NCBI RefSeq assembly: GCF_000298175.1
Contig: NZ_BAGZ01000018.1
Location: 50,189 to 114,188 of the forward strand
Direction: 5' to 3'
Source: Austwickia chelonae NBRC 105200
GTDB lineage: Bacteria; Actinomycetota; Actinomycetes; Actinomycetales; Dermatophilaceae
Length of the DNA stretch: 64,000 bases
This document shows positions 1-7,094 of this stretch, one piece after another; position 1 is the stretch's first letter; every line of letters begins with the position of its first letter. The notes beneath the pieces are model-generated. The model did not search any database, had not been told where the DNA came from, and saw only the letters and a program-made list of their open reading frames with translations. Both the position numbers and the translations under genes were made by a program.

Positions 1-1220
1 GAGGCCTGGTACTGGCCGGTCGCGGTGCCGATGCCCAGTTGCGGGTGGAACTGCAACATGGCCGGAGCCATCTGGTCACGGAAGTCGAATCCATAGGCAT
101 TCGGTTTGAGCACCGGCTTGGACGGCTCGGTGGTCAGCGCCATCAGGTGTTCCCAGCGGCTCCGGGGCTGGGTGTCCCCGAAAGCTCCGATGGTGGAGCA
201 GTCATGGGCGTGACTGGACACGTAAAGCGCGCCACCCAACGGTTTCGTGCTGTACGTGTCTCCGAGGCAGTCGCTCACCCAGCGCAGCGAACCGTCGTTG
301 AGGTTCGCGGAGAAGGTGCCCTCCAGGTTGGCCTTCGTCCCGTAGGCGTAGCCACCGCCGTAGACGGCTCGGCCGTCGGTCGAGAGATTGGTGATCGCCG
401 CCTGTGGCCCGACGTAGATGCGGTTGTTCATCGCCCAGGGCAGCAGTTCGCCGGTGGTGGGGTGTACAGCTGCCGTGCCGGAAGCTTTCTGACCGCTGAG
501 GGTGGTGAAGGCTCCTGCCACCACGACCTTCGACCCGTCGGGCACTGCCAGCAGGGCCCACACGTAGCCGTCGTCGGCTTTGGGCGCCCAGGAGGTCATC
601 GATCCGTCGGAGGTCCGGAAGGCTGCCAGACGACGGCGTGCCGACCCCTGCGCACTTTCGAAGGAACCACCTGCGTACAGGGTGTCCTTGGTGACGGTGA
701 GGGCTTTCACCTGTCCGTTGACATTCGGGTTGAAACCGGGGACGAGCGCACCGGTGGCGATGTCGAAGGCTGCGACATGGCCTCGGGGCTGGCCGTCGAC
801 GGTCGTGAAGTCGCCACCGACGTAGAGGCGGGTGCCGTCGGGAGAAACCGCCAGGGCCAATCCCTGGGCGTTGAGTTTGTGGTCGAAGGAAGTGACCCGT
901 TCACCGGTGCGGATGTCGTAGGCGATGAGGTGGCCGACCTCGATCTCTCCGGGCCCGCCGGCCCACATCCCCGCAGGACGGGCCTTGGTGAAGTTTCCGG
1001 TGACGTACACCGTGTTACCGACCACCAGCTGTGACCAGGCGACCCCGGTGATCTGCCAGGTCGGCAGGGCTTGGGCCGACGCGGTGGCCGGGGTTCCTTC
1101 GGTGGGGCGGGTGTCCGCATACGCGCTGGACGCCGGGGTGAAGGGTGCCAGGCTGACGGCGAGCGCCAATGCGCTCGCGCTGCAGACCAGCCGGGTGGGA
1201 CGGCGGCGTGATGCGGACAT
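1..1220 (-). CDS. Secreted delta-60-repeat beta-propeller protein (3' end outside window)
   Basis: The minus-strand frame is open from an ATG at 1220 to the left edge, about 406 codons, so the C-terminus is missing. AGGAAG lies 5 nt before the ATG. The N-terminus (MSASRRRP, then an Ala/Leu-rich stretch ending PASSAYA) looks like a Sec signal peptide. The mature part carries repeats of the type VYVTGNFT, LYVGGDFTTVDG and LYAGGSFESAQG, each followed by a basic residue, LAAF and TG. This is the delta-60 / DUF5122 beta-propeller pattern of secreted actinobacterial proteins. Function is unknown; an extracellular binding scaffold is likely. No catalytic motif is visible in the part present. Confidence 0.75.
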   Translation of the reverse strand, partial: MSASRRRPTRLVCSASALALAVSLAPFTPASSAYADTRPTEGTPATASAQALPTWQITGVAWSQLVVGNTVYVTGNFTKARPAGMWAGGPGEIEVGHLIAYDIRTGERVTSFDHKLNAQGLALAVSPDGTRLYVGGDFTTVDGQPRGHVAAFDIATGALVPGFNPNVNGQVKALTVTKDTLYAGGSFESAQGSARRRLAAFRTSDGSMTSWAPKADDGYVWALLAVPDGSKVVVAGAFTTLSGQKASGTAAVHPTTGELLPWAMNNRIYVGPQAAITNLSTDGRAVYGGGYAYGTKANLEGTFSANLNDGSLRWVSDCLGDTYSTKPLGGALYVSSHAHDCSTIGAFGDTQPRSRWEHLMALTTEPSKPVLKPNAYGFDFRDQMAPAMLQFHPQLGIGTATGQYQA

Positions 1221-1267
1221 GTCGCTTCCTCGGGTGTGTGGGTGGTGGTGGGTGCTGGTGTGGTCTG

Positions 1268-1906
1268 TCATGTGGCGCTCCGGAACACCGCGGGTGCGTG
1301 AACGGCGTCGATGTCGACGACGATGCGGGTCTTCTGGTCGTGCGGAACAGTGAATCCGTAGGTGGCGCGGGCGTTGGATCCTGGTGCGAGTTCGCCGGTG
1401 AAGTCCTTGGTGCCTTCGGAGTAGGCACCGGTGGCGAGCTGCTCCGGGTTTCCGTAGCGGGCGCTGACGACGACTGCCGAGAGGTCCAGCGGTTTTCCTG
1501 TCCCGTTGTGGATCTCGATGTCGTGGAGCTGTTGGGGCGCGCCGACGAGCACTCCGGGTCCGGCGCCGGAGGCGGTGCTCTGCTTGACCGAGGTGACGCG
1601 CACGGTGACTTTGTCGGAGTAGTCGACGGTCTCGTTCATCTTCTTCTCGGCGGCAGGCAGCCTGGTTCCGGTCTTGCCGGGGCGTGTGACCGGGGTGATC
1701 TCGGTCGGCGCCTTGGGGTCCGGAGGCCTGGTGACCGGCCCCCCGGTCGGCTGAGCGGAAGCCGCCTGCTTCTCCGCATTTCGGCTGGCTTCGGCTTTCG
1801 CACTGTCGGAATCTGAGCCGAGAGAACATCCCGCAGTGGATGAAATGATTACTGCCGCAATCGCATACACAGAAAAGCGCATGCTCTTACTTCTTGAGTA
1901 CTGCAT
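1268..1906 (-). CDS. Putative DUF4352-like lipoprotein
   Basis: This protein of 212 residues begins MQYSRSKS. AGGGGGAAAT precedes the chosen ATG, which is preferred over an in-frame ATG 39 nt further upstream that lacks a ribosome-binding site. A hydrophobic stretch ends in the lipobox-like SSTAGC, so the Cys should be lipidated and the protein anchored outside the membrane. A Ser/Ala/Pro-rich linker follows, then an immunoglobulin-like domain (VTVRVTSVKQ, DIEIHNGTGKPLDL, ARATYGFTVP) resembling DUF4352/telokin-like domains. Role unknown. It lies 47 nt upstream of the delta-60-repeat gene on the same strand and may share a transcript with it. Confidence 0.7.
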   Translation of the reverse strand: MQYSRSKSMRFSVYAIAAVIISSTAGCSLGSDSDSAKAEASRNAEKQAASAQPTGGPVTRPPDPKAPTEITPVTRPGKTGTRLPAAEKKMNETVDYSDKVTVRVTSVKQSTASGAGPGVLVGAPQQLHDIEIHNGTGKPLDLSAVVVSARYGNPEQLATGAYSEGTKDFTGELAPGSNARATYGFTVPHDQKTRIVVDIDAVHAPAVFRSAT

Positions 1907-2585
1907 AGGTATTTCCCCCTGCTCGGTGGAACGCCAGTCGCGCACCCCCGGAAGTCAGCGCCCCCCGCGCATGACAGCGACCGCTATGGCTGAACGGCTG
2001 TCCAACAGAATACATGGCCGGGCAACTGTCGGGAACGCCATTTCTGCTGGTTGAGAACTTTTCGCAGCGCCACTTCCCGACACCGCCCCTCCCCCGTTCC
2101 AGGTAAACCTATGTCATTAATTTGAGATTCTTTGCAGCAGAGTAAATTCCAAGTCGAACACTGTTCTTATAGAGCGTGGTCCTCATCGCACACCTCCGCG
2201 AAAAAGTCCCTGTGCGGGCTTTTCGACGAAGGAATATCGACCAGAAGAGAGGAGAAGCACCTACACCCCCAAGGACCTGGCCTGTCTGTGACACCGGAGA
2301 GTGCTTCTCCCCGCCGCCCCCCGACGAAGCCTGCACACACTCGCCGCGCCTGTGTCCGGCCGGCTCCCCCACTCGACATGACAGCAGATCGCCACTTCCC
2401 GACAGCGACTACGGATGCAAGACTCCCCGTGGTACCCCGAATTCGACAGAACGGCTCGAATTGCTGAATTCTCACGCCCGCCCCGCAGCAGCCCCTTCCT
2501 CGACAGGCCCCCCGGCCCACCGGGCCACCTCTGTCGCAGCCAGGCCACAGCACGCCGTCCTGTCTTCCACCTGGCTGGCACGTCC
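1907..2585. other. Intergenic region with an inverted repeat
   Basis: This 679-bp gap separates divergent genes. Short reading frames here look like chance: none has a ribosome-binding site or recognisable sequence. It is more AT-rich than its surroundings at about 2100–2180. A perfect 10-bp inverted repeat, GGAGAAGCAC at 2251–2260 and GTGCTTCTCC at 2301–2310, encloses 40 nt that can fold further. It could be a structured leader for the downstream membrane protein. No convincing promoter was identified. Confidence 0.4.
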
Positions 2586-3416
2586 ATGGCTGTAGGTCTG
2601 GCTCTGCTGTTCTGCGGTGTGCTGGCCTACGGATTCGCCGGGGTCCTGCTGACGTCCGGATCCCAGGTCTCGAAGGGTCCGCTGCGCTCCCGCTCCTGGT
2701 GGGCCGGCACGACCTTGCAAGGAGTAGGTTTCCTCGTCACCTTCGCTTCTCGCCACGAATTGCCGTTGCTCCTCGTCCAAGCATCGATCGTGGCCTCGCT
2801 GGGGGTCACCGCCACAGTGCAGCAATGGCGCGGAGTGATCAGATTGACCAGTGGGGATTCTCTCGCGATCGGGGGAGTCGTGGCAGGTCTCGCCGGGCTC
2901 TCCCTGAGCTCCCGAACCGGCACCGTCGCCCCCGTAGGATGGACAGCTCTTCTCTGTGTCGCAGCCGTTCTCGCAGTGACCACGGCAGCTACGGTCCATG
3001 CTTTCCCAGGAGCGACAGCCGGGATCCTATCCGGTCTCTCCTTCGGCGCCGGTGCGATCGCGGCGCGGTTCGTCGCCGCACAGCCCGACAGGTGGGTCGG
3101 AACGACCCTGCGATGGTCCTGGACCGACCTGATATGGCTGGTGCTGATCGGTATCGCCATGGTCTCCGGCCAGGCCCATGTCACCCAGGGCCTCAGCCGC
3201 GAACACCCCGTCACGGTGTTGGGCTGCATGCACATCGCCGGCACTGTCTTCCCCGCACTGACCGGTGCCTTCATCGCCGGAGAACGACCACGAGAAGGTT
3301 TCGTTCTGCTGATGCTCTGCTCGGTGGCAGTCGTCGCGCTGTGCGCCTACCGACTGCTCCGCCTGAAATCCACCCCTTCAGCCGTGGATATCCCGTCGCC
3401 AAGGACGTCTGAGTAG
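2586..3416 (+). CDS. Multi-spanning membrane protein, EamA/DMT-transporter-like
   Basis: 276 residues with about nine to ten hydrophobic helices starting immediately at MAVGLALLFCGVLAYGF. The two-halves layout of small hydrophobic helices, with short polar loops and a basic C-terminal tail, resembles EamA/drug-metabolite-type permeases, but no diagnostic motif was seen, so the substrate is unknown. The start is uncertain: there is no good ribosome-binding site before ATG 2586. It was chosen because the first membrane helix begins there and the upstream in-frame sequence is Pro/Arg-rich and unlike protein. It is convergent with rplI and separated from it by a strong hairpin. Confidence 0.55.
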   Translation: MAVGLALLFCGVLAYGFAGVLLTSGSQVSKGPLRSRSWWAGTTLQGVGFLVTFASRHELPLLLVQASIVASLGVTATVQQWRGVIRLTSGDSLAIGGVVAGLAGLSLSSRTGTVAPVGWTALLCVAAVLAVTTAATVHAFPGATAGILSGLSFGAGAIAARFVAAQPDRWVGTTLRWSWTDLIWLVLIGIAMVSGQAHVTQGLSREHPVTVLGCMHIAGTVFPALTGAFIAGERPREGFVLLMLCSVAVVALCAYRLLRLKSTPSAVDIPSPRTSE

Positions 3417-3482
3417 AGAGAAGAACCCTTTTCCGCGGGCACCGACAGCTGCAGTCACGCCTCCGGAGCGCCTTCCGAACAG

Positions 3483-3525
3483 CCGAAGGGCGGCGCACCC
3501 TTTACGGGGATGCACCGCCCTTCGG
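3483..3525. terminator. Bidirectional terminator between membrane protein gene and rplI
   Basis: CCGAAGGGCGG (3483–3493) pairs perfectly with CCGCCCTTCGG (3515–3525), and inner GCA/TGC and CCC/GGG pairs extend the stem. It sits between convergent genes. There is no long U-tract, as is common for high-GC actinobacterial terminators. Confidence 0.7.
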
Positions 3526-3547
3526 CATGTCGGACGACGCCGAGCAA

Positions 3548-3991
3548 TCAGGCCGAGACGACCTGCAGCTTCAGCGTGGCCTGCACCTCGGGGTGCAGGC
3601 GCACCGTCGCCTTGGCGTCGCCGAGGCTACGCACCGGGGCGACGAACTCGATGGTGCGACGGTCGATCTTCATCCCCTCGGCTGCTGCGGCATCGGCCAC
3701 ATCCGCCTGGGAGACCGCACCGAACAGGCGACCGTTGGCCCCTGCGCGAGCAGCGATCTTCAGCGCACGCGACTCGAGCTGACCCTTCAGGCTCTTGGCA
3801 TCGTCGAGGCTCTTGATAGCCCGCGTCTCCCGCGCCTTACGGATGGAATCGACCTGCTTCTGTCCGCCCTTGGTCCACGGGGTGGCAAGGCCGCGAGGCA
3901 ACAGGAAGTTACGACCGTAACCGTCCTTCACCTCGACGATGTCACCAGCGGTTCCCAGACCGGAAACTTCGTGCGTCAGGATGAGTTTCAT
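3548..3991 (-). CDS. rplI: 50S ribosomal protein L9
   Basis: 147 residues, the normal length for L9. The N-terminal RNA-binding domain has [17 protein letters not shown] and the conserved [13 protein letters not shown] loop. A helical linker leads to the C-terminal domain ending LKLQVVSA. L9 binds 23S rRNA near the L1 stalk base. It is the last gene of the rpsF–ssb–rpsR–rplI group, and the hairpin at 3483–3525 follows. Confidence 0.97.
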   Translation of the reverse strand: MKLILTHEVSGLGTAGDIVEVKDGYGRNFLLPRGLATPWTKGGQKQVDSIRKARETRAIKSLDDAKSLKGQLESRALKIAARAGANGRLFGAVSQADVADAAAAEGMKIDRRTIEFVAPVRSLGDAKATVRLHPEVQATLKLQVVSA

Positions 3992-4016
3992 CTGCGTTCT
4001 CCTCTCCGGAACGGGC

Positions 4017-4253
4017 TCAGCGAGCCGAGCTCGAGTAGGGCAGGAGCGCCATCTCGCGGGCGTTCTTCACGGCCTTCGCGATCAGACGCTGCTCCTGCAC
4101 GGAGACGCCGGTGACCCGACGGGCGCGGATCTTCCCGCGGTCGGAGATGAACTTCCGCAGCAGAGCGGTGTCCTTGTAGTCGATGTTCTCGATCTTGGCG
4201 ACCTTGAGCGGGTTCGCCTTCTTCTTGGGCTTACGCACAACGGGCTTGGCCAT
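4017..4253 (-). CDS. rpsR: 30S ribosomal protein S18
   Basis: 78 residues with the S18 core [43 protein letters not shown] and MALLPY. S18 binds S6 and 16S rRNA on the platform of the small subunit. The ribosome-binding site AAGGAGAGC precedes the ATG. No CXXC zinc site is present, so this is the zinc-independent (C-minus) form. It lies 25 nt upstream of rplI, with 184 nt separating it from ssb. Confidence 0.97.
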   Translation of the reverse strand: MAKPVVRKPKKKANPLKVAKIENIDYKDTALLRKFISDRGKIRARRVTGVSVQEQRLIAKAVKNAREMALLPYSSSAR

Positions 4254-4437
4254 CGTGGTGCTCTCCTTCCGAGAGCCCGGGGAGTGCCCCGGGATGGATT
4301 CTTACGTCAGGTTCGCGGTCTGACCCGCGACATGGCCGTGACAGAGGTCGATGGAAAACCACCTCTGACAGGCCTGGTGATACTCGACTCGTCGACGACA
4401 GACGAACCCGATCCCGCGGTCGCCTGCCGTCGCACCG

Positions 4438-5022
4438 TCAGAACGGAGGTTCGTCGTAGCTGGGACCGTTGCCCCAGCCGCCGCCGGCGTTCTTCGCGCC
4501 ACCGGACGGACCGGTCGCCCACGGGTCGTTCTGCGGTTGCCCGCCCCCGTAGCCGCCGCCCTGCTGGCCACCACCGTTGTTGCCGTAGTTGCCATTGCCG
4601 AAGCCGCCGTTGGCGGCCCCACCGGAACCACCGAACCCTTGGTTACCCCCGCCACGCTGGGTACGTGTCACCTTGGCCGAGGCGTACCGGAGAGAGGGGC
4701 CGATCTCGTCGACCTCCATCTCCATGACGGTGCGCTTCTGCCCGGTCTCCTTGTCGTCCCAGCTGCGGGACTTCAAACGACCGGTGACGACGACACGGGT
4801 ACCACGGGACAGCGACTCAGCGACATTCTCGGCCGCATCCCGCCAGATGGAGCAACGCATGAACAGCGTTTCGCCGTCCTTCCATTCGTTGCTCTGCCTG
4901 TCGAAGGTACGAGGGGTCGACGCCACAGTGAAGTTGGCGACGGCCGCCCCGGACGGTGTGAACCGCAGTTCGGGGTCAGAAGTGAGATTGCCGATGATCG
5001 TCAGAGTCGTCTCGCCGGCCAT
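4438..5022 (-). CDS. ssb: Single-stranded DNA-binding protein
   Basis: 194 residues. The N-terminal OB fold (about 1–115) begins [25 protein letters not shown] and includes [18 protein letters not shown] and the GRLKSRSW strand. A long Gly/Asn/Gln-rich linker follows (about 120–185), then the acidic tip DEPPF that binds partner repair and replication proteins. This is the standard architecture of replicative SSB. The start is supported by GAGGGGACATGA just upstream. It lies between rpsF and rpsR, the usual bacterial arrangement. Confidence 0.97.
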   Translation of the reverse strand: MAGETTLTIIGNLTSDPELRFTPSGAAVANFTVASTPRTFDRQSNEWKDGETLFMRCSIWRDAAENVAESLSRGTRVVVTGRLKSRSWDDKETGQKRTVMEMEVDEIGPSLRYASAKVTRTQRGGGNQGFGGSGGAANGGFGNGNYGNNGGGQQGGGYGGGQPQNDPWATGPSGGAKNAGGGWGNGPSYDEPPF

Positions 5023-5113
5023 TCATGTCCCCTCATCGTTGTCGAGTCTCGTGCTGATACGCGTGCGTCACGGCCCTCTCGAAGGAGCAGGCCCTCACGC
5101 ACACGCGCGGGCG

Positions 5114-5401
5114 TCAGGCGCCCGGGCGCAGCAGCTTCGTGCGCAGGATCATCTCGGACAGGCCGAGCTGACGGTCCATCTCCTGAGCGGTCGCCGGCTC
5201 GGACGTGAAGTTCACGACCACGTAGACGCCCTCGGACTTCTTCTTGATGTCGAAGGCCATACGGCGACGGCCCCACACGTCCACGTTCTCGATCGTGCCC
5301 TTGTCGTTCTTCACCACGGTGAGGAACTTCTCGAGCATGGCAGGAACCTGGCGGTCGTCGATCTCAGGGTCGACGATGATCATCATTTCGTACTGACGCA
5401 T
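5114..5401 (-). CDS. rpsF: 30S ribosomal protein S6
   Basis: 95 residues starting MRQYEMMIIVDPEID, with WGRRRMAFDIKKKSEGVYVVVNF and a short C-terminus (LRTKLLRPGA). ATG 5401 is chosen from the family start. A GTG three codons upstream is possible: AGGAGG sits 12 nt before the ATG but only 3 nt before that GTG. S6 pairs with S18 on the 30S platform. The leader upstream folds so that the Shine–Dalgarno sequence is paired (see 5414–5456). Confidence 0.95.
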   Translation of the reverse strand: MRQYEMMIIVDPEIDDRQVPAMLEKFLTVVKNDKGTIENVDVWGRRRMAFDIKKKSEGVYVVVNFTSEPATAQEMDRQLGLSEMILRTKLLRPGA

Positions 5402-5413
5402 GCGGAACACCCA

Positions 5414-5456
5414 CCTCCTCTGGTCTAGGCGGTCACGGTCTCTCCGTGACAGGAGG
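5414..5456 (-). promoter_or_regulatory. rpsF leader hairpin resembling the S6:S18 autoregulatory element
   Basis: Read on the minus strand, CCTCCT (5456–5451) is followed by a 7-bp hairpin GTCACGG-AGAGA-CCGTGAC (5450–5432), a 12-nt unpaired strand (CGCCTAGACCAG), and AGGAGG (5419–5414). The outer CCTCCT can pair with the AGGAGG that serves as rpsF ribosome-binding site. The layout of outer stem, inner hairpin and asymmetric loop resembles the S6:S18-binding leaders known from many bacteria. Protein binding is inferred. Confidence 0.55.
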
Positions 5457-5597
5457 GTTGCAGCGTCGTCCTCGCGCCTCGTCCGGCGGATCGGCCGCTG
5501 AGAGGCATCCGCGAGTCAACTGTTCAAGGGTACCCGGCCCGAGCGCACCCGCCGAATCCCCGGGACCGGCGTGTGGCTGCTCCTTCTCCCTGCCATC

Positions 5598-7019
5598 TCA
5601 GCGCAGAACCATCGTCAGACGATCCTGACGCCCCGACATCGCCCCGGCCAGCTCGTCGTGCTCGGCGACGTCCTCAGCCATCGTCGCCTCGCCCGGAGAG
5701 CAAGCAGGCCGACACCAGGCCTGACGCCAGGCCGACGCCACCAACCAACCGATTCCGGCCAGCCGCACCACGGAGAAGAACAGGAACCAGGGCATCGGCA
5801 GCGCACGAGCAGAATCTGACAATCCACCCAGATAGAGCCAGATCGCTACGAAATAGCACAATTCAGCCGACACCCAGATCAGGTGATCCCGCCACCGCAG
5901 ACCGGCCAGAGCCACCAGCGGGAGCAGCCACAGCGACGACTGCACCGGGATCGTCCGACCGGTGACCAGTGCCAGGCCGACGACGATGATCGCCACCTCG
6001 GCGACCGTCGGCCGTCGTGCCGCGGCCAGGGCCACGCCCGCCCCGGCCAGCAGGGCGATCACCCATCCGAGCACCGAGAAGGTCACCGCCCACCCAGCAG
6101 TCAGTTCCACCCCCCACAAACGCGGCAGGAACCACAACGATCCGTAGTCAGGTCCTCCGCTGAACCACAACCGATAAGGCGCCAGCAGTCCGCCCAGATC
6201 GGACAGCCCCCGCGCCGAACCCGACCACACCGAAAGTCCGAAGACGACGAGGAAGACCCCGCAGAAGGACAACAGGGTCGCCCCTGCCATCGCAGACCAC
6301 GCACGCAATCGCCCTGATCGCAAGGCCAACAATCCCACGACCAGGACGAGAAGCACCGTATAGGTGCGGGCAGCCGCAGCAGCACCGAAGAGCACCCCGG
6401 CCCACTCGGGCCGCTCCCGCGCCCACAGCCACAACGCCGAGGAAGCCAGGGTCACTCCGAAGAGATCCGGCGAGACCAGCGCAGTCGTCACCAGGATCGG
6501 ACTCGCCGCCACGTGCGCCGCCCGCCACGGCCCCTGAGTGCAGGAACGGGCAGTGACCACGATCAGGACGGCCAGGATCGCCACCGTGAGGACCGCCCAC
6601 AACACGAAGTTCCACCGCTGTTGGTCGAAAGGCTCCCCCCCGGGAGTGGCGAGCGAGACGGCCCACATCAACATGCCGGTCAGCGGCGGCTGGGAGAACA
6701 CGGCAGCATTCGGAACATACGGAAAGCTGCCGTCGACGAGCGGAGTACCCGCATACAGGAAGGGCAGATCCGAATAACAAGCCCGCCAGAAAGACTCAGG
6801 GGCTCCCCACCCGTTGGCCAGGCAGTGGCCCTTCTGGAAGAGCCCCAACGCGACCATCACCGAACCCACGAAGGTGAGCCCCGCCAACGAGGACCGCCAG
6901 ACCCGGGCGCCCTCGATGCGGACATGCCGGCCGAGCGACCCACCGAAAAAGGCCGCCGCGGCCCTGGGGACTGGGTCCTGATGAGGATTCGGGATGATTC
7001 GCGTGGCCCGCGTCTGCAC
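5598..7019 (-). CDS. GT87-type polytopic membrane glycosyltransferase
   Basis: 473 residues with about ten to twelve membrane helices and a short Arg-rich cytoplasmic N-terminus. GTG 7019 is chosen because AAGGAGG lies 5 nt before it; an ATG 15 nt upstream has none. FPYVPNAAVFSQPPLTGML is typical of the first large extracytoplasmic loop of GT-C fold glycosyltransferase family 87 (DUF2029), polyprenol-phosphate-mannose-dependent mannosyltransferases. Its place between a class A PBP gene and rpsF matches the Rv0051 position in M. tuberculosis. Substrate unknown; a role in envelope mannan or glycolipid synthesis is inferred. Confidence 0.75.
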   Translation of the reverse strand: MQTRATRIIPNPHQDPVPRAAAAFFGGSLGRHVRIEGARVWRSSLAGLTFVGSVMVALGLFQKGHCLANGWGAPESFWRACYSDLPFLYAGTPLVDGSFPYVPNAAVFSQPPLTGMLMWAVSLATPGGEPFDQQRWNFVLWAVLTVAILAVLIVVTARSCTQGPWRAAHVAASPILVTTALVSPDLFGVTLASSALWLWARERPEWAGVLFGAAAAARTYTVLLVLVVGLLALRSGRLRAWSAMAGATLLSFCGVFLVVFGLSVWSGSARGLSDLGGLLAPYRLWFSGGPDYGSLWFLPRLWGVELTAGWAVTFSVLGWVIALLAGAGVALAAARRPTVAEVAIIVVGLALVTGRTIPVQSSLWLLPLVALAGLRWRDHLIWVSAELCYFVAIWLYLGGLSDSARALPMPWFLFFSVVRLAGIGWLVASAWRQAWCRPACSPGEATMAEDVAEHDELAGAMSGRQDRLTMVLR

Positions 7020-7094
7020 AGCGCCCTCCTTCATCGGAAACAGTCACCTGGAACCGCGACGGCATATCTCTCTGGGTGGTCTACCTCTGGTCGC

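Noticed and set aside
39..1034. 331-codon open frame on the plus strand at the left edge
   Set aside because: It lies antisense to a minus-strand frame with a signal peptide, ribosome-binding site and delta-60 repeats. The plus frame has no recognisable sequence.
2251..2310. Guanidine (ykkC) or similar riboswitch
   Set aside because: Some short matches were seen, but the conserved core blocks are not present in order, so only an unassigned structure is reported.
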